The notes: a model not told the origin generated them from the sequence alone. Counted from the first letter of the stretch, positions 12,252-26,900 are shown. The stretch is 64,000 bases of DNA from Corylus avellana (GCF_901000735.1 NC_081547.1:15642397-15706396); one strand, 5' to 3'. Numbers and translations: made by a program.

Positions 12252-15200
12252 TTGAGTTTGTTGCTGAGGAGATGGCATGTTCATCATGTTTGTAGCTGAC
12301 CTAGGAGAATTGGCATATTGCAGCGGAGATGCCGTTGTGTTATCAAAGGAAGTAGCACTTGTGGCACCGGAAGGAGACGCAGCTGATCTTCCAATAAGTT
12401 GTGTTGCAGAAGCCTGATTAAAAAGTGCTTGGTAATTGAACCGAAAACAGACACCTTAAGAAAAGAAGAGACCCTAAATCTTATCCCACAGATGCAGAAT
12501 ATCAAACCACAACAGGTTCATACGATGTGAAACATCAATTTGACAACATTGAATAGGTAAGATGAGACCCTAACCTATACAAATCCAATAAGATCAATTG
12601 GGAATATCCGGTCCAAAGTCCCAACCCAAGACAAAAATCCTTGGGCCAAAGTTCTATTTTGGTAGGATTTGGTTTGTGAAGGTCTATGATCAGCCCACCT
12701 ATGTTACAAATTTGAATATTATAACATAAACTTTGCCTATATTACAGGGAGATAAGCAGAACATGCAGTAAGCAAATCAACCAAGAATTAAATGAAAAAA
12801 AAGGTGGAGTAAGACATACTTGGCGAGTAGGATTGCATTTCCACGTTCAACTGGTTTGGGCTAGGCAAAGATTAGCCAACCCAAGGTCTATCGAATTAGG
12901 ATCCTGCTAAGTTCATTCGAACTAGAGAATATCCAATTAGTTATAAGTAGAGGAGCATTTTTGCCCCCATCAAAAAGTGAAAAGACAAAAATACTTCTAA
13001 AGTATAACTAACTGGATACTCTCCAGTTGATTTGAACCGAAGAGGATCCTATTCCAGGTCTATCTGAGAAGGATCCCAGACTAAGCTAATTATATGATAT
13101 AAAACCTCATAATATTGTGACACCTAAAAGTTTTGCAACTTTTTTTTTTTTTTTTGATAAGTAATGATGATATAAAAAGCTCAAAGGGGCGCAACCCATA
13201 TACACGGGAAGTATACACAGAGAGCGCCTAAGAGGGAGAGAAATGAAAAAGAAAATCAGATAAACTAATCACTAAAGGAGCTAGCCAAGCGGCCGTCCAA
13301 GAGTAAAGAGTAAAGAAGAAAAAATTAGTCAATTCCTCTATGGTCCTAGTGGAATTATCAAAACATCTAGCATTTCTTTCATTCCAAATACACCACATAA
13401 GGCACAGAGGAATCATCTTCCACACAACCGCACTTCGAGAACGCTCTCCCGACCACCAGCTATCAAACAAGGCCCTCACCCCACAAGGCATGACCCAATG
13501 CAACTCAAACCGCTTAAAAATCATGTGCCAAAGAGCACTTGCGAGCTCACAGTGGAAAAGAAGATGATCAACTGTGAAACTATAGTAAAGATTTACAATT
13601 CTAAATCTTAAAATTTCAGAAAAGTCTGGTCATCATATATAAAAATAAAATAAATAATAAAAAAAGGAATTCCAGATTAGATACACAAAAATATTTGAGA
13701 ATGAAAATAAATTTTGGATAAAATTTCACAAAGGTCATGAGAGAGAACATAGAAACATAACATGTGCACAATGAACATGTTAAGGGCAATGATGAGTTGT
13801 GCAATTATGCTCTTCATTTGAAGACCTAGCCCCACTTCCTCCAATATTCTTAACATAATGTTGATATAACCGGTCCAAGACACTCTTTAAGTTGTCAACA
13901 ATGTTTTTTTTTCTTTGCTACACCCACATTCTTCTGGAACCAATATTCCAAGACGGATATCTTGTAATATGGATCAAGCATAGAAGTGACAAAGAACGAG
14001 GGGTTAATAACCTCAAAGTCTCCCCCAATACTTATCATATTTCATTTTCATTGCCATGGTACTCGATGAATAATCATCACTTTCACAACACTCCATCAAA
14101 CAATTATAAACATTTTGGAGTATACTAAAATACAAGTTGGAAGTTGAGTACAAGAAACCCTAATACAAACATCCTAATATATAGGATTAGGGAAATATCA
14201 CAATGACCAAACTACCCTCAAACCCTAATGACTTACTAACCCTAATAACTCTTCTAATACTCCCCCTCAAGCTGGATGATATAAATCATATGAATCCAGC
14301 TTTGAAGAAACAAACAAACGAAAAACACGTATAAAAATATACTCCAACACTCCCCCTCAAGTTGGAACAGCTTGGAGCACACAATACAAAGAGTTAAAGA
14401 CCCATATAAATAACAAAGAAAATTTCCTAAAACTTCAATGCTGGTTGAAACTCGTCGGAAACTATAGCAGACAGTCGGATCTCGCCGAAAAACACCAAGG
14501 CCGATTGGATCTCGCCGGAAAACAAGAAGGACCAGTCGAAACCCATCGCAAAACACCAACACCGGTCGAATCTAGCAGCAAAACACCAAGGATAGATAAA
14601 ATCTCACCGCACAACACCAAGGCAGGTCGGATCTCACCGCAAAACACCAAGACCAATAGAATCTCGCCGGACAACAACCGGTCAAAAAGCACCGCAAAAC
14701 ACCAAAGCCGGTCAAATCTCACCGCAAAACACAAAGCCCAGTCAGATCTCGACAACTAACAACTATCACATTTCACGAGATCAACCAACGAATCTCGCCA
14801 GAACTACTACTGTTGGAAAAAAAAAAAACAAAACAAAACAAAAACAAAAAACAAAAAAAAAACCTTCGCCAAAGCTTTGCTAGATACACACCAGAGACAG
14901 TCAAAACTGGCGGGAGATAGACAAACCACGCCGGCAATACCAAAAACAGAAGCCAAACCAAACAGAAACCTTTGCCAGAGTCTCACCGGAGCTTCGCCAA
15001 GACTCGTAGAATTTTTTTTTTTTTTTTCGAAGGCCACTGCAATACATTGGCCACCTTACACTAACCACTCTAGACGGCACAAAACATCACAAAAAATACC
15101 AGAAACTTAGAAAAGTAGTAGGAAACACCATAAGAACCACCGTGAAAGCACACGGCAAACTTTTTTTTTTTTTTTCAATAACCACGAACAACATCTTTCA

Positions 15201-18200
15201 AGGCACTGCCTGTGTGGACTCTAAGCCCACATGGGCGGTGCTGCCACCAGAAGAACACTCACCAAAACAAAACAAAAAACAGTGAAAAACTAAGACTACA
15301 AACAAAGGAACAAGGATCTAAACCCTAAAACTCTGATACCATGTTAAGAGTTTTGTAGTAAGAAGATTAAAGGGAGAAGAGGTGACTGCTATATTATTCA
15401 GCTTATCATTAACCTAATACAAACATTCTAATATATAGGATTAGGGAAACATTACAACGACCAAACTACCCTCAAACCCTAATGACTTACTAACCCTAAT
15501 AACCCTTCTAACAGTTAGCAAAAAACACTAAGTTTTTAAAGGATGGCAATGTGAACTATTTTCAAGTCAGAGTAGGGTCATGGTGGTTCTTGAAGAAATG
15601 TCAGATACTAGAACGGGGAAATCTCTAGAGATGTCTAGAGATGAGATGGTTGTATCAGATAACATTAAGTCCATCTCAATTGCAATATGAAGATGCAATA
15701 AGGGAGTTCCACGTGTCATTGGCAAGGCGCATAACCCTTTTTTTTTATAAGTAATGTTGCATATATCAAAAAACGTAAGACGTTCCTAAGTACATAAGAA
15801 GTATACACAGAAAACCTACAAACCCACAAAAAAGACCCTAAAAAAAAAATCCTTGAAGCCCAAAAATCCCGGAGTCCTCAAAACAAAACCCTGAAACCCA
15901 AAAAAACCCTATCCTCACAATGCAAACAAAAACCCACAAACTACCCTCCCTAAGTGGCTTTGCCCCCCTACTATACCCACTACCTCTAGCCTCAAAGTTA
16001 ATGGAGCATTCCAAATTTTTAAGCTCCCTCCTCCCCTTAGTATTAGAAGTAGCAACCCCCTCTTCACAGTATCGATCCTCTTCAATGATAGAAAAACGAT
16101 CTTGAAGTCTTTTCTCCTCACCCCCAAAAGACTACCCCAAAGTGGGATATCCCTCCACCCCTTGGAATATCCCTCCACCCCAACCGACGGAAAGGCCACC
16201 ACTACCGAGCCCATCAGCTTCTTATACATCTTCTTATTCAGCTACGCACCTATCTTGTTTTTCACTCTCCGAGAATACCCATGCTGCGACTTGGAAACAG
16301 AAGGATAACTAGGTGCTCCATCCTCTGACATCACAGGACAAGAGCTCATACCCAGCTTGGCCGCCCTTGAGGAGGAACCACCAGAGCACTTTGGAGAAAT
16401 TGTCTTCGAGACAGTATGAGTGGGTTGTAACCCTGCTGTCGGGGGACCCAACTTCTGAGGAAAAGCAGAAGAACCTTCCTTAACATCCAGTGTTGACGAG
16501 GATGGTGAAGGAACAGTTCTCGGCCCAAAAAAACCCCACCGGAGCAAGCCCTTTGCCTGGGAAGAATTGCGAACAGCCTTATCAGGATCCTCCTCCACTG
16601 CCGGCAATACAGAAACCACCGCAACCTCCACCTTCTCTAGTTCTGAACTCACCAAAGTCTAGAGACTAATCTGACACTCCACCGCAGAGGTGAGACCTTC
16701 ACAGAGTTCATCGAAGGAACCATCGAAGTCCCCTGAAGCCATCAAAGCTAACACCAGCGACTTAGGGATAGACTCCAGACACCGGAGACAATAACCCTGG
16801 ACCACCACCGACACCCTCGTCGTAGTAGCATCCCCAAGACCCGCTGCATGACCCGAAACCACCTCGTCGTCCGATTGATGAACAAGGCCTGCCCGAGACC
16901 CAGAAAAGGGCTCTGGAGCCAAACCAAACCTAATGGGCCTAACCTTCTTAAGTGATACCTTAGGCCCAACCCTCAACTTTAAACCACAGAAATGCTTGGG
17001 CTTTAGGCCTAGCCCGGTAGACGGGACCTGATCCACATCAGCCCTGAAATTATCGAGGACCTTCTTCAGCCAACGTAGAAGCCTCATCGTCTTCACCACT
17101 GGAGCGCCGCCTCCTTGAGGAATACTCCTACCCAGCGACAAGCCAAACTTCTCCTTCTGAATTGGTGAACCATACTCAAACTCGAAGCAGTTTACTGGTG
17201 ATCTCGCCTCCTCGCCACCACTAATCAACCCAAAATACCTCGCCACTGGAACCAGATCGAAATGGTTCACGGACAACAGCTTCAAAGAATCAGAAGTCAC
17301 GGATAGCATCACCGCATATGAGCGAGAAGGCGTAACACCACCGTCGCCGGAAGGAACTCCAAAGACCAGCGGCCTATCCTTAGCGACGATGGGCGCTAGC
17401 AATTGCCGTAGCTTGCCTACAAAACGACACCATCCCCTTCCTCCATGGCCCTCAAGTCAACAAAGACAACCACCTCTAAGAAGCAACCGGACTTATTGCT
17501 ACCCTTAAGGACCATCAAAACCTCCACCACCTCAGAAGGATTTAACAAACTCCTCCTTCCCCTGATACAGCAACACCTCCTCCATTGTGTCCGCCAACCA
17601 ATCAAAGCATCGAATCCCTAAAGAAATAGAACCATCGAAGCTTTTCCTTCTTTCCTCCAAACGAATCTCTTTAGATTTCGCAAAGAGAGAAAAGGATTTA
17701 GCTTCCACCATCAAACGAAGTTCCATCTCAACCTAACCAACAGCATCTCACGAACCTAAAACTGAGACTCTAGCGGGACGCGCCTGTACGCGCCACCACT
17801 AGAGTAAGAGAGAGAGAGAGAGAGAGAGAACTTTTTTCCGAGAGAGAGTATTTTACAATACTAGGTCTCACTTAGGCGCAGAACCCTCATCACCGTTCAA
17901 TTAAATTTCCTCTATATTTATTGCACATGCCAGATTTCACAACAATTAAATGTCACTTACTATAAAATACAAAAAACTTATTTGTTACATGTATTAAGAT
18001 TTCCAAAGGCTAGCGGCTTCCTCAGAGCTTCTCTCTCATCTTCCTCACTCTCTCTTTCCCTCCCTCTACTAGCGGTGGCGCATGAAGGTGCATCCCACTA
18101 GTCGTCAACCTCGAACCTCCATCAAACACCATTTTCTCTTAATTTCTAAGAGATCTTCCTCCTTTTTCTGTTCCTCTTGCTTTCTATTCTTTAGCGGTGG

Positions 18201-20917
18201 CTCGTGGAGGCGCATCACGCTAGATTTCAGCTTCAGATTTCCATTAGCATGCGTGTCATCTTCGCTCTTTGGGTGAGTTGCTGCCTCATTGGGGTGGCTC
18301 CCCCTTTGGGTGGGTTGTTGCCTCGCTCGTTGCTATTTTTTTAACGACAATGTGAGTGGTGCATGGAGACATAGGTCGTTTGTCTTCTCAGTGGTGGAAG
18401 GCAATTTAGTGCTCCGGTTGGAGGAAAGGAGGGGCTTTTTCAGTGTACTATTTTTGGGCTTCCAGTGTATCGCATGGCTGGTCTTGATGGTGGAAGAGAT
18501 GTTGCATAATCCTGATGTTAAAGACTTCATCAAATCATTCCGAGAGGATTTGAAGGTACTCATCATCCGAAGAGGTGTTCATAAGACTAGCCGGTACTTG
18601 GAGGTGGCAGCTTACACATTGGGTGGCCAAAAGGGGCTTATTTTGCTTCCTAACGGTCACGAAGGGCTGGGATGGAGCCGAGTTGTTGGTGAGTTGAGCA
18701 AAGCAATGGCTTTTCTTGAAGCCACGGTTGTTGTACCGCCCTCTCGCAGACTAGGAAGAAGGCTCAGCCTGGTTTGAGGTTGGGTTGTTCTTAATTCGGT
18801 GGGAGTGCGCGTCGTCGTTTGTAGAGGCATTGCTTTCGGTGGCCAGCTCTTTAGCGATGTAGAGGTTCCGATGGTGCGGCTAGGGGACTTGTTGGGCAAA
18901 GACCACCCTTTCTTTTGTAATCTACAAGGAAAGGACCTTTCTAACGCCCAGCAGAGGTCCACTACGCGGGGTAAAGCTGCTTCGTCTGGTGGTGTTGCAG
19001 AAATGAGGGGAATTTGCAGCAAGCCAAGGAGTTGTTATCATTCCTTGGGGCATGGAGGGGCTAGCTCGTGAGGCTGTAGGCCAAGATTGACCAGGCATTA
19101 GGGATGTTTTGGGAGGCTTGAAGGGATTTGGGGGAGTTGGGCTTTTTCAGAAGCCCAAGCGTGTTGGGTGACATAGGGGGNNNNNNNNNNNNNNNNNNNN
19201 GGGGGGGCAGTGAGCCCCCAAGAGTAGGCCCAAGCTTCAGCCTATGAATCAGTCCTCCAATCCTCCAAGATCGGGGCCCCGAGTTATTCCAATCCAGTTT
19301 CTACTTCGCAAGACGAGGTTTTGGTCCCGGCTACTTCGCTAGAGGTACTCTGCTACCAGCGACCGCACTTGAAGAGGTCTGTCTTGGTGGGCTGTTTCCG
19401 GCATGCCCAGTTGACACCAGTGGTTTTTTGTTCCCTCCAAGGCCAGAAGCCCTCGAAGCCCCGTCTTCGCCAGAGGTTGTTCTTGCACCGGTGAACACAA
19501 GTTTAGATGCCCGCTTGGATGAGTATTTTTTGGCAATACTCAGAGATGTCGTTGGTTCTTTGCTACCGGTTCTTTGCTACCTCAGTCTTCGCCGGTAGCT
19601 CTAGGCTTGGCTTGCCCATTACCCTTCACCGATAATCTTACCCAACAGATCATGGGCTCACCGATAGGTCTAGCTTCCTCTACTTCATCGACAAATCTAG
19701 ATTTTACCCAGAATTTGGCTAAACCCCTAATGTTTTATAACTGCAAGTCCAAGGTTGGGAGGGCTTCGAAGCTGGATGTTAGCCTTCCTGAGGGTGAGTG
19801 GTTGTCTTGCTTTGCCTTTGGTCTTTTGGATGGGTATGTTCCAGCAAGGTCTAGTGACGCCAAAGCTCTTCCTCTACTCCCGCCAAGGCCAGTGTTATCA
19901 ACGGTATCTCGGTGTTTCCCCTTCCATATACCCTNNNNNNNNNNNNNNNNNNNNCTACTCCCGCCAAGGCCAGCATTCAACTCCCAGACCGGGTGTTTCA
20001 GGCATACCTTCCATTCCCATGAGGTGCTTTTGTCCCTCCCATACCCTCTCCATCATGAGAGGTGTTTTGTTCCTCAACACCCGTCAATGCCAATGGTTGC
20101 CAATGGTTGTTTCCCCTCTAACCGTCTTAGAGGTGGGTGAATCTTTGAAGGAGGGTGATCTGGATGGGGCTGGTGTTGGAGAGAATGGAGAGGTGGGGGA
20201 TGTAGGCTTCTCCGAGGTTGTGCAAAGTGCAATGGAGATCCCTTACTAGGGATCTCTTGTTGGGGTAATGAGAAAAGGCTTCAAGATCTTTTGTCACTCG
20301 TTGACGAGGAACAACGTCATGAGGTTGTGGCTTTTGTTTCTAAGCCAAAAGGGAGGAGGGAGCTTAAACACTTGGAGTGATCTATTAACTTTGATGCTAG
20401 AGGTGATGGTTTTAGCCAGGGTAAAGGAAAGAGAGTTCTCTCAATGTTATGTTGTAGTCCTTTGTGGGTGGTTTGTTGTTGTTCCGGTCCTTTGGGTTTC
20501 CGGGGGTAGCTTGTTTCTATTTTTTACGTTTTTTCTGTTCTATTTTTTTTTTTCTTTTTGGTGTTCCTTTGTATATTTCCTATGTACTTAGGGGCACCTT
20601 ACACTTTTTAGTGAAACTTGCTTGATTACCTATCAAAAAGATTTCCAAAGAAACTTAAATTTGAAAACTAAACGGATACAAATATCACAACATTCAAATG
20701 TCATTAACTATCAAACACAAAAACTTTTTTCCTTTAGTGTAATTAAGAATACAAAAAACATAAACTTGAACACTTTATGGATAAGATAACTCTTAACGTC
20801 CAATAATATTTGTAGGATCAGTAATGGCAATTACACATGGAAGAAAAGTAACCAAATATTATTCGACGAAATATTGTTTTAAAGAAAGGTTATTGAGTTA
20901 TGTAACTTGAATAACCC

Positions 20918-20957
<40 letters not shown>

Positions 20958-23900
20958 GCAAAAAGAGATATTTGTAGGATCAGTAATGGAAATTACACAT
21001 GGAAGAAAAGTAACCACAATCAAGGGGTGACCGCATGAAATAATGTTTAGGCTTTAGCATAACTAGGGCAGCCTCGTCAATTCACAATTCAAGGAAAAAT
21101 GAACTAATCATGTCAAACTCTAGGGAGTGACACTTGACACTTAAAGAATAACGTCAAAGATCTTACCTGCAACAGAGTGCCCTGTCCACCGATGTTATTT
21201 GATGAAATAGGAGTATTCTTTAAATACATACCTGCAAGTGGTTTTTGTAAAAGCCGCCTAAATAGAATTGGTATTCAATCCAATAAATAAATCCCATAAA
21301 ATAAAACCACGCTTGAACACCAAATGACTGATTATTACCTGATGCATCAACAAAACTCTGCACTCCATCACCTGTGACCACATCTACCAAATGCAATGGA
21401 AGTGCAGGTGTGATCTGCCTCTGGTCTCCAGGTATTCGCAATCCTACATGCATATACCAATCAATCAAAATTTAAAATTTCCAATCATGATTAGACCAAC
21501 TAGCATTCGTCTGACACAAGCAATTGTTGCTTTTATTAGAAATTGTGTTACTTTCAAGATATACTTGCAGAGCTTGGTTCCTGCAGCAAAATCCTATGAA
21601 TCTGTGCTAAAGTTAGACAGGAAGCATTGCTCTTGCACAACTGTCCCTAACACAACTGATCTTGAACCTCAACATCCAGTTTGACAAGCAGCCAAACTCA
21701 GCAAAGAATAATTACTAAATACAGTATGACTAGCTCTGAATTAAGAGTTAAATAAACAACCATTAATTATATGCAAATGGAAAGATTATCTTAGAAACTG
21801 AAAAGAGTAAAGCCCATATCAATTTTTTTTTTTTGGATAGGGTAAGGCCATATCTGATGTGATGAAAGAATAATATGAAACCTGGAGTCTGCATCAATGA
21901 TTAAAGAATAATTTACGCTTACAGACACAATTCTATGGCAAATGGGAGGGATTGATACACTGACACAGTTCATACGAGAACACAATTCTATAAGAATCTC
22001 ACTGTCACAGCTAACAATAATAACTCAAGAATGCAGAAAGGGCACAGGCTGATGTTGCTTCAATAAGCGCAAAGCATCATTTAGAACTCTTCTTAGTGAC
22101 AATAAATATAAGGTATATAAATTCTGCTGAACTTTTCTTCATCCTAGAGTTGGTTCTTTAATTTTCTCTGTTTACTGTCTGACCACAAATTGCTGAAACA
22201 AAGCTACAATACTAGATAGCTTAAGAAATGTCAACAGGTTTTGATCTTAAAAAATACAAATAAGACCAATAACCTATAGAGAGTTAGAGCTGGACGAAAA
22301 GCAGATAATCTATTAAGGCATTGAATGTTAAGTAGCAGTTGAGAGTAATGCCTTCCCCAAAATTTACGGTGTCTCGGAGCAATTTCTCTTGTTCTTGAAT
22401 TTTTGCAGCCTGGCCCTTGTCCAGAGTTGGGGCGATTGGTAGCCCTTGCCGAGTTCCAAAACAATAAGCTTTCCGAGTGTCAGCTAATACTTTTTCAGCA
22501 CTTTCACAGGCTGCTCCAATCATATCAATTCTAGCCTGTAAAATGCAAGTGTCTAAATGAATGAACTTCATACAAAATTAAATAAAAACTAATATTGGAT
22601 TCTCAATCAACTCTGAAACACCTTTAACTTCTCAATTTGTGAGGATATTGGCAGGTTTTGCATCCCATGAAGCAACTGCTCTCTCTTGGTGTTGTCCTCC
22701 ATTTCCATCTCAGGCAATAGCTTTGAGGACAGCATAACTGGTAGGACTGTAATCACAGAATCCCATTGATTGATTTAACATTTTGATTGTTGTATCATGT
22801 GTTTCATTGGATAGTGATTAAAAAAAAAGCATATTCAAACTCCTCTTTTGAGTCCACTGGCTTAGTCTTTTGGGATATTCTTCTCTCAATTAATAATGGA
22901 TTTCGTAGGGAAGATTATGTTGACAGAAAGTGTTCTCGGCAGCACATGTAGGCGCATCCGCTGACTGATTATTGTTAGAGTTTTGTTTTGCTTTGAACGA
23001 TTGAGTTTGAGAGTTGTTAAGAGCTGTGTGGATGGGTAGATGGTGTTCAATTGAATCCAAAGCGTTTGAGTTGACGGTGGGGGGAAATTCTTTTGGGGTT
23101 CGGATTCTTGAAAGTTGTAGGGGCGTTGTTCACTCTGTTTTCTTGGGTAAAGCTTATAGTCAGTTGTTGCTAGCCACCATAGAAGAGCTAATCCGAGAGA
23201 GGGGCTTGAAGGTGTTTTGGAGAAGATCCATAGCTAGCTTCCCTACTATTCTCTCCCAAAGAAGCTCAAACAAGCACGGGTGGTTCTTGGTCGTGGGAGG
23301 AGCACAGTACAGATAGACCGAGGGGACATATTCTAGTGTCAAAAGGAAGACACAATGTAGGGAGGATGACGTTCGCTTGGTCATAAATTTCCTCTAGTTA
23401 ATCCTTGTTGGCCGCTTGTCGTTGGCTATGGGCAAGAATCATACGGAGCCAAAGCTATGTTCTCCGAGGGGGGGATGAGACCATACGCAGAGGTGTTGAA
23501 ATCCAAAACGTATGCCTCGAGGGGAATCTAGCAAGAGGCCATTGGGAACTCCAAAGTGTTTGCCCCGATGAGACAAACAATTGACTGGGTGGCTAGGAGC
23601 GTCTGGGTCTAGAGTTAGTCCCAAGTTTTTAGCTGGTGAAAGTCGTCTAACATAGGACAAAGGTAGTTTGGGTGAAAGTCTCGAACTTGGCATCCTCAAA
23701 GAGACGTTGAAGCCCATATTTAAGGATGTGTCTAGACGTTTAGAGTGGCTGGACTTGGACTGAAGCCCGTTGCTAAAGCAGGCCCTTCCAAGCCTCTTGT
23801 GGCCCATGTAGGTCATGACCTAGGAAGGCCCTAATGGGCTCGAGGGGCACTCGGGTAAAATTCCCCCTTAAGCCTAGACCAAAAATGCTAAAGTAGAGAA

Positions 23901-26900
23901 ATAAAACTGCAATTGGACCTTCATTTTTGAGGTGGCTCGTTTTGGGCTCAAGCAGGGTGGGTGTTAACTTGGGACTATCCGAAGGACTAGTGGGTCAACC
24001 TGAAGGACCGACAATCAAGGTCGCCGTGGTCATTGGTCAGCAACCGTTGTAAGGGTAAGGGGAGCTCCCTTGCCAATGCTTTTGGGACTATCCTGATCCT
24101 CTCTAGGGCGGTTCTGCAGTAGTCGTTCCTTGTGGAAGGGAGCACGACGAGCCCCACAGAGTTTGTTGGAGCTGACATAGAGCTCTCATTATGCTACCAA
24201 AATGTTTCTGATTTGACTAGAGATCATGGGTCAATGGGGTTGCAACCAGAAGCTCCCCTGCAGCCAATCTCTCAACCTCCCAAAACATTGATGGTTGTTT
24301 GTAGTTTCGGTACTAGTGGTCTTGAGGCTTCTGTTGGTGGTTGCCTACCAGAATCTGATGGGGCGGCAGCAGTCCTTCGGTCTTTTTAGTGGGCTCTTGC
24401 TCCCTTACTGACCATTGAGCCATTTCTTCCTTGCTCATTGGGTTTTGTGTGGAAGGGTAGTGTTAATGGCAATAAGGGGGAAGGACGGTTCAATCTACTC
24501 ATTGAGCCATTTTGTTCCTTACTAACTATGTAGGGACGTGTTGCTTGTCAATAGGAAGGAAGGTTCAGTCTGCAATCCCCTAAGCTCCTATTCCCCTGCT
24601 ATGATGGGAAATCTGGTTGCCCAGGTTCAAAATATTCAAATTGAGTTTTGCAAAGAATGAAGGAAATCCATCATGTTGTGAGGGTTTCATGTATGGGTTT
24701 TGAGGAGCAATTTATGGCTCTCCTAACAGTTTTTGAAGAAAGCCGTATTCATAAGGTTTCGACCTCTGCCTCTAAAATTGGTAACAAAGGCAGTAGGGAG
24801 TTAAAATGCTAGAGTGCTCCATTAATTATGATCCCAAAAGAGAGCTAAAGCCATGGTAAAGGAGAGGAAAAGGGGGTTCTCAGTTCTTAAGGAAGCCTAG
24901 ATTGTTATCCTGGAACGTTAGAGGGTTGAATGAGGGGGATAAATGTATGAGGGTGAGGAACCTTCTTAGAGAGTGGAAGGTTAGCATTGTTTGTTTTCAA
25001 GAAACTAAGCTTTTTGGCTATGTCACATAGCGTTGTGGCGTAGTTTGTGGGGTTGAGTTCACCTTGGCTATTACTTTCAAAAAAAAATTGAAGTCACTTC
25101 ACTTGGGCTTTTTTGGGATGGGATGAGAGATAAAAGGCTTCTTTGGGATGACTTGGTTAGTATACTTAATTGGTGGAACTTGCCTTACTACATTGGGAGT
25201 GATTTCAACATTACCCAGTTCCCAGTGAGAGATTAGGAGGAGCTCGCTTACACTTAGCTATGATGGAGTTCTTTGACTTCATTTTTAATCAAAACCGAAA
25301 CTTTTACTAGGTCAAATAATCTGAAGTTACCTTCTTGGTCCAAGATTGATAGATTTCTTGTTTCTCCATATTGGGAAGCCCAATTTCCTAGCATGCCCTA
25401 GAGGAGGCTTCCTTGGGTTTGCTTGGATCATTACCCGATCCTCCTGACTGTGGTGAAATTCAAAGGGGTAGTAGGTACTTCAATAAACATGTGGCTTTGG
25501 TTTGAGGGTTTTGTGGACAAGGTAAATTAGTGGTGGGACTCTTATCACTTTCAAAGCTCTCCAAGTTTCATTGTGGCCCGCAAGCTCAAGGCTTTGAAAG
25601 CTGATTTAAAAGGATGGAATGAGGAGGTGTTTGGCAAAGTAGGGAGGAAGAAAAAGATACTTCTGGAATAACTTTCTGCTCTTGATATTATTGAAGAAGA
25701 AAGGGCTTTAGGCGAAGAGGAAAGAATGAAGAAGGAAAAAGTTTTAAGCAAGTTAAAGTGTTCCCCTCTCATGGAGGAGGTGAGTTGGAGGCAGAAATCT
25801 AGGGCTTTATGGCTGAGGGAGGGTGACAAATGTACGAAATTTCTTCACAAGGTGGCCGACTCCAATAGAAGAAAGAACTCCATCGACTCCTTGTTGATTG
25901 GTGGCACAATTTCTTCCAACCGCTTGGAGATCAGCGAACACATTATCCAGTTTTACAAAAATTTGTATACAGAGCAGTTTAGTTAGCAACTTTTATTGGA
26001 CAGCCTTTCTTTTGATTCTATTGGTGAGGCGAAGGCCAATTGGTTGGAGAGAGAATTCAAGTAAGGGGAAGTGTTGGAGGTATTCAAAGCTATGAATGGT
26101 GACAAGGCGCCAGAACCTAACAGTTTCTCTATGGCTTTCTTCAAAGCTTGTTGGGGTGCATTAAAAGAAGCCATTATAAAGGTATTTCATGACTTCCATG
26201 CTAGAGGCAAGTTTGAAAGGAGCCTTAATGCAACGTTCATCACCCTCATCCTGAAAATTCTTAAGGCTATAATCCCAAAGACTTTTGCTCTATTAGTCTG
26301 GTGAGTGGAATTAAAAAAATTATTGCTAAGATTCTTGCAAATAGGCTGAAGATGGCGCTAGAAAAGATTATCTCTAAGTAGGAAAATGTTTCATCCAAGG
26401 TAGGTTCCTAGATCCTGTTCTTATTTCCAATGAGTGCCTTGATAGTAGAATACGATATGGGGAGTCGGGGGTACTGTGGAAATTGGACTTAAAAAATGCT
26501 TATGATCATGACACCTTAGGGGAAACCCCTCGGGAGGTAAAGGGTAGAAGGGAACTTCTGAATTTAGAATACTTCATCAACTATGATGCTAAGGGAGCAT
26601 CCACTAGGAGGAGGTAAGGCAAGACTCACGCTCTCTAGCGTTCAGTGCCTGGGGGCTTGGGCTTTGTTGTTTTGTGGGTTTTGGGTTTGAGGGCTTTTAG
26701 GGTTATGTGGATTGTGGGTGTTCCTTGCTGTCTCGTTTGGGTTTCGTTTGCTCATTAGGAGCCTTTTGTGTAGCATGTGTACTTAGGGGCACTTTATGCT
26801 TTTTTAATAAATTACATTACTTATCAAAAAACAAAATTGGGATTTTCTGTTGTACATGTAGAGAATGAGCAGTTTTGGGGAGAAATTGTGCTCTTGGATA

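Noticed and set aside
12114..12299. Plus-strand poly-Leu ORF
   Set aside because: Antisense shadow of the MED8 poly-Gln exon.
14445..14759. 104-residue ORF with repeats of the type KTPxxxKISPxNT
   Set aside because: Produced by a 30-bp tandem repeat that keeps both strands open; no start context or homologue recognised.
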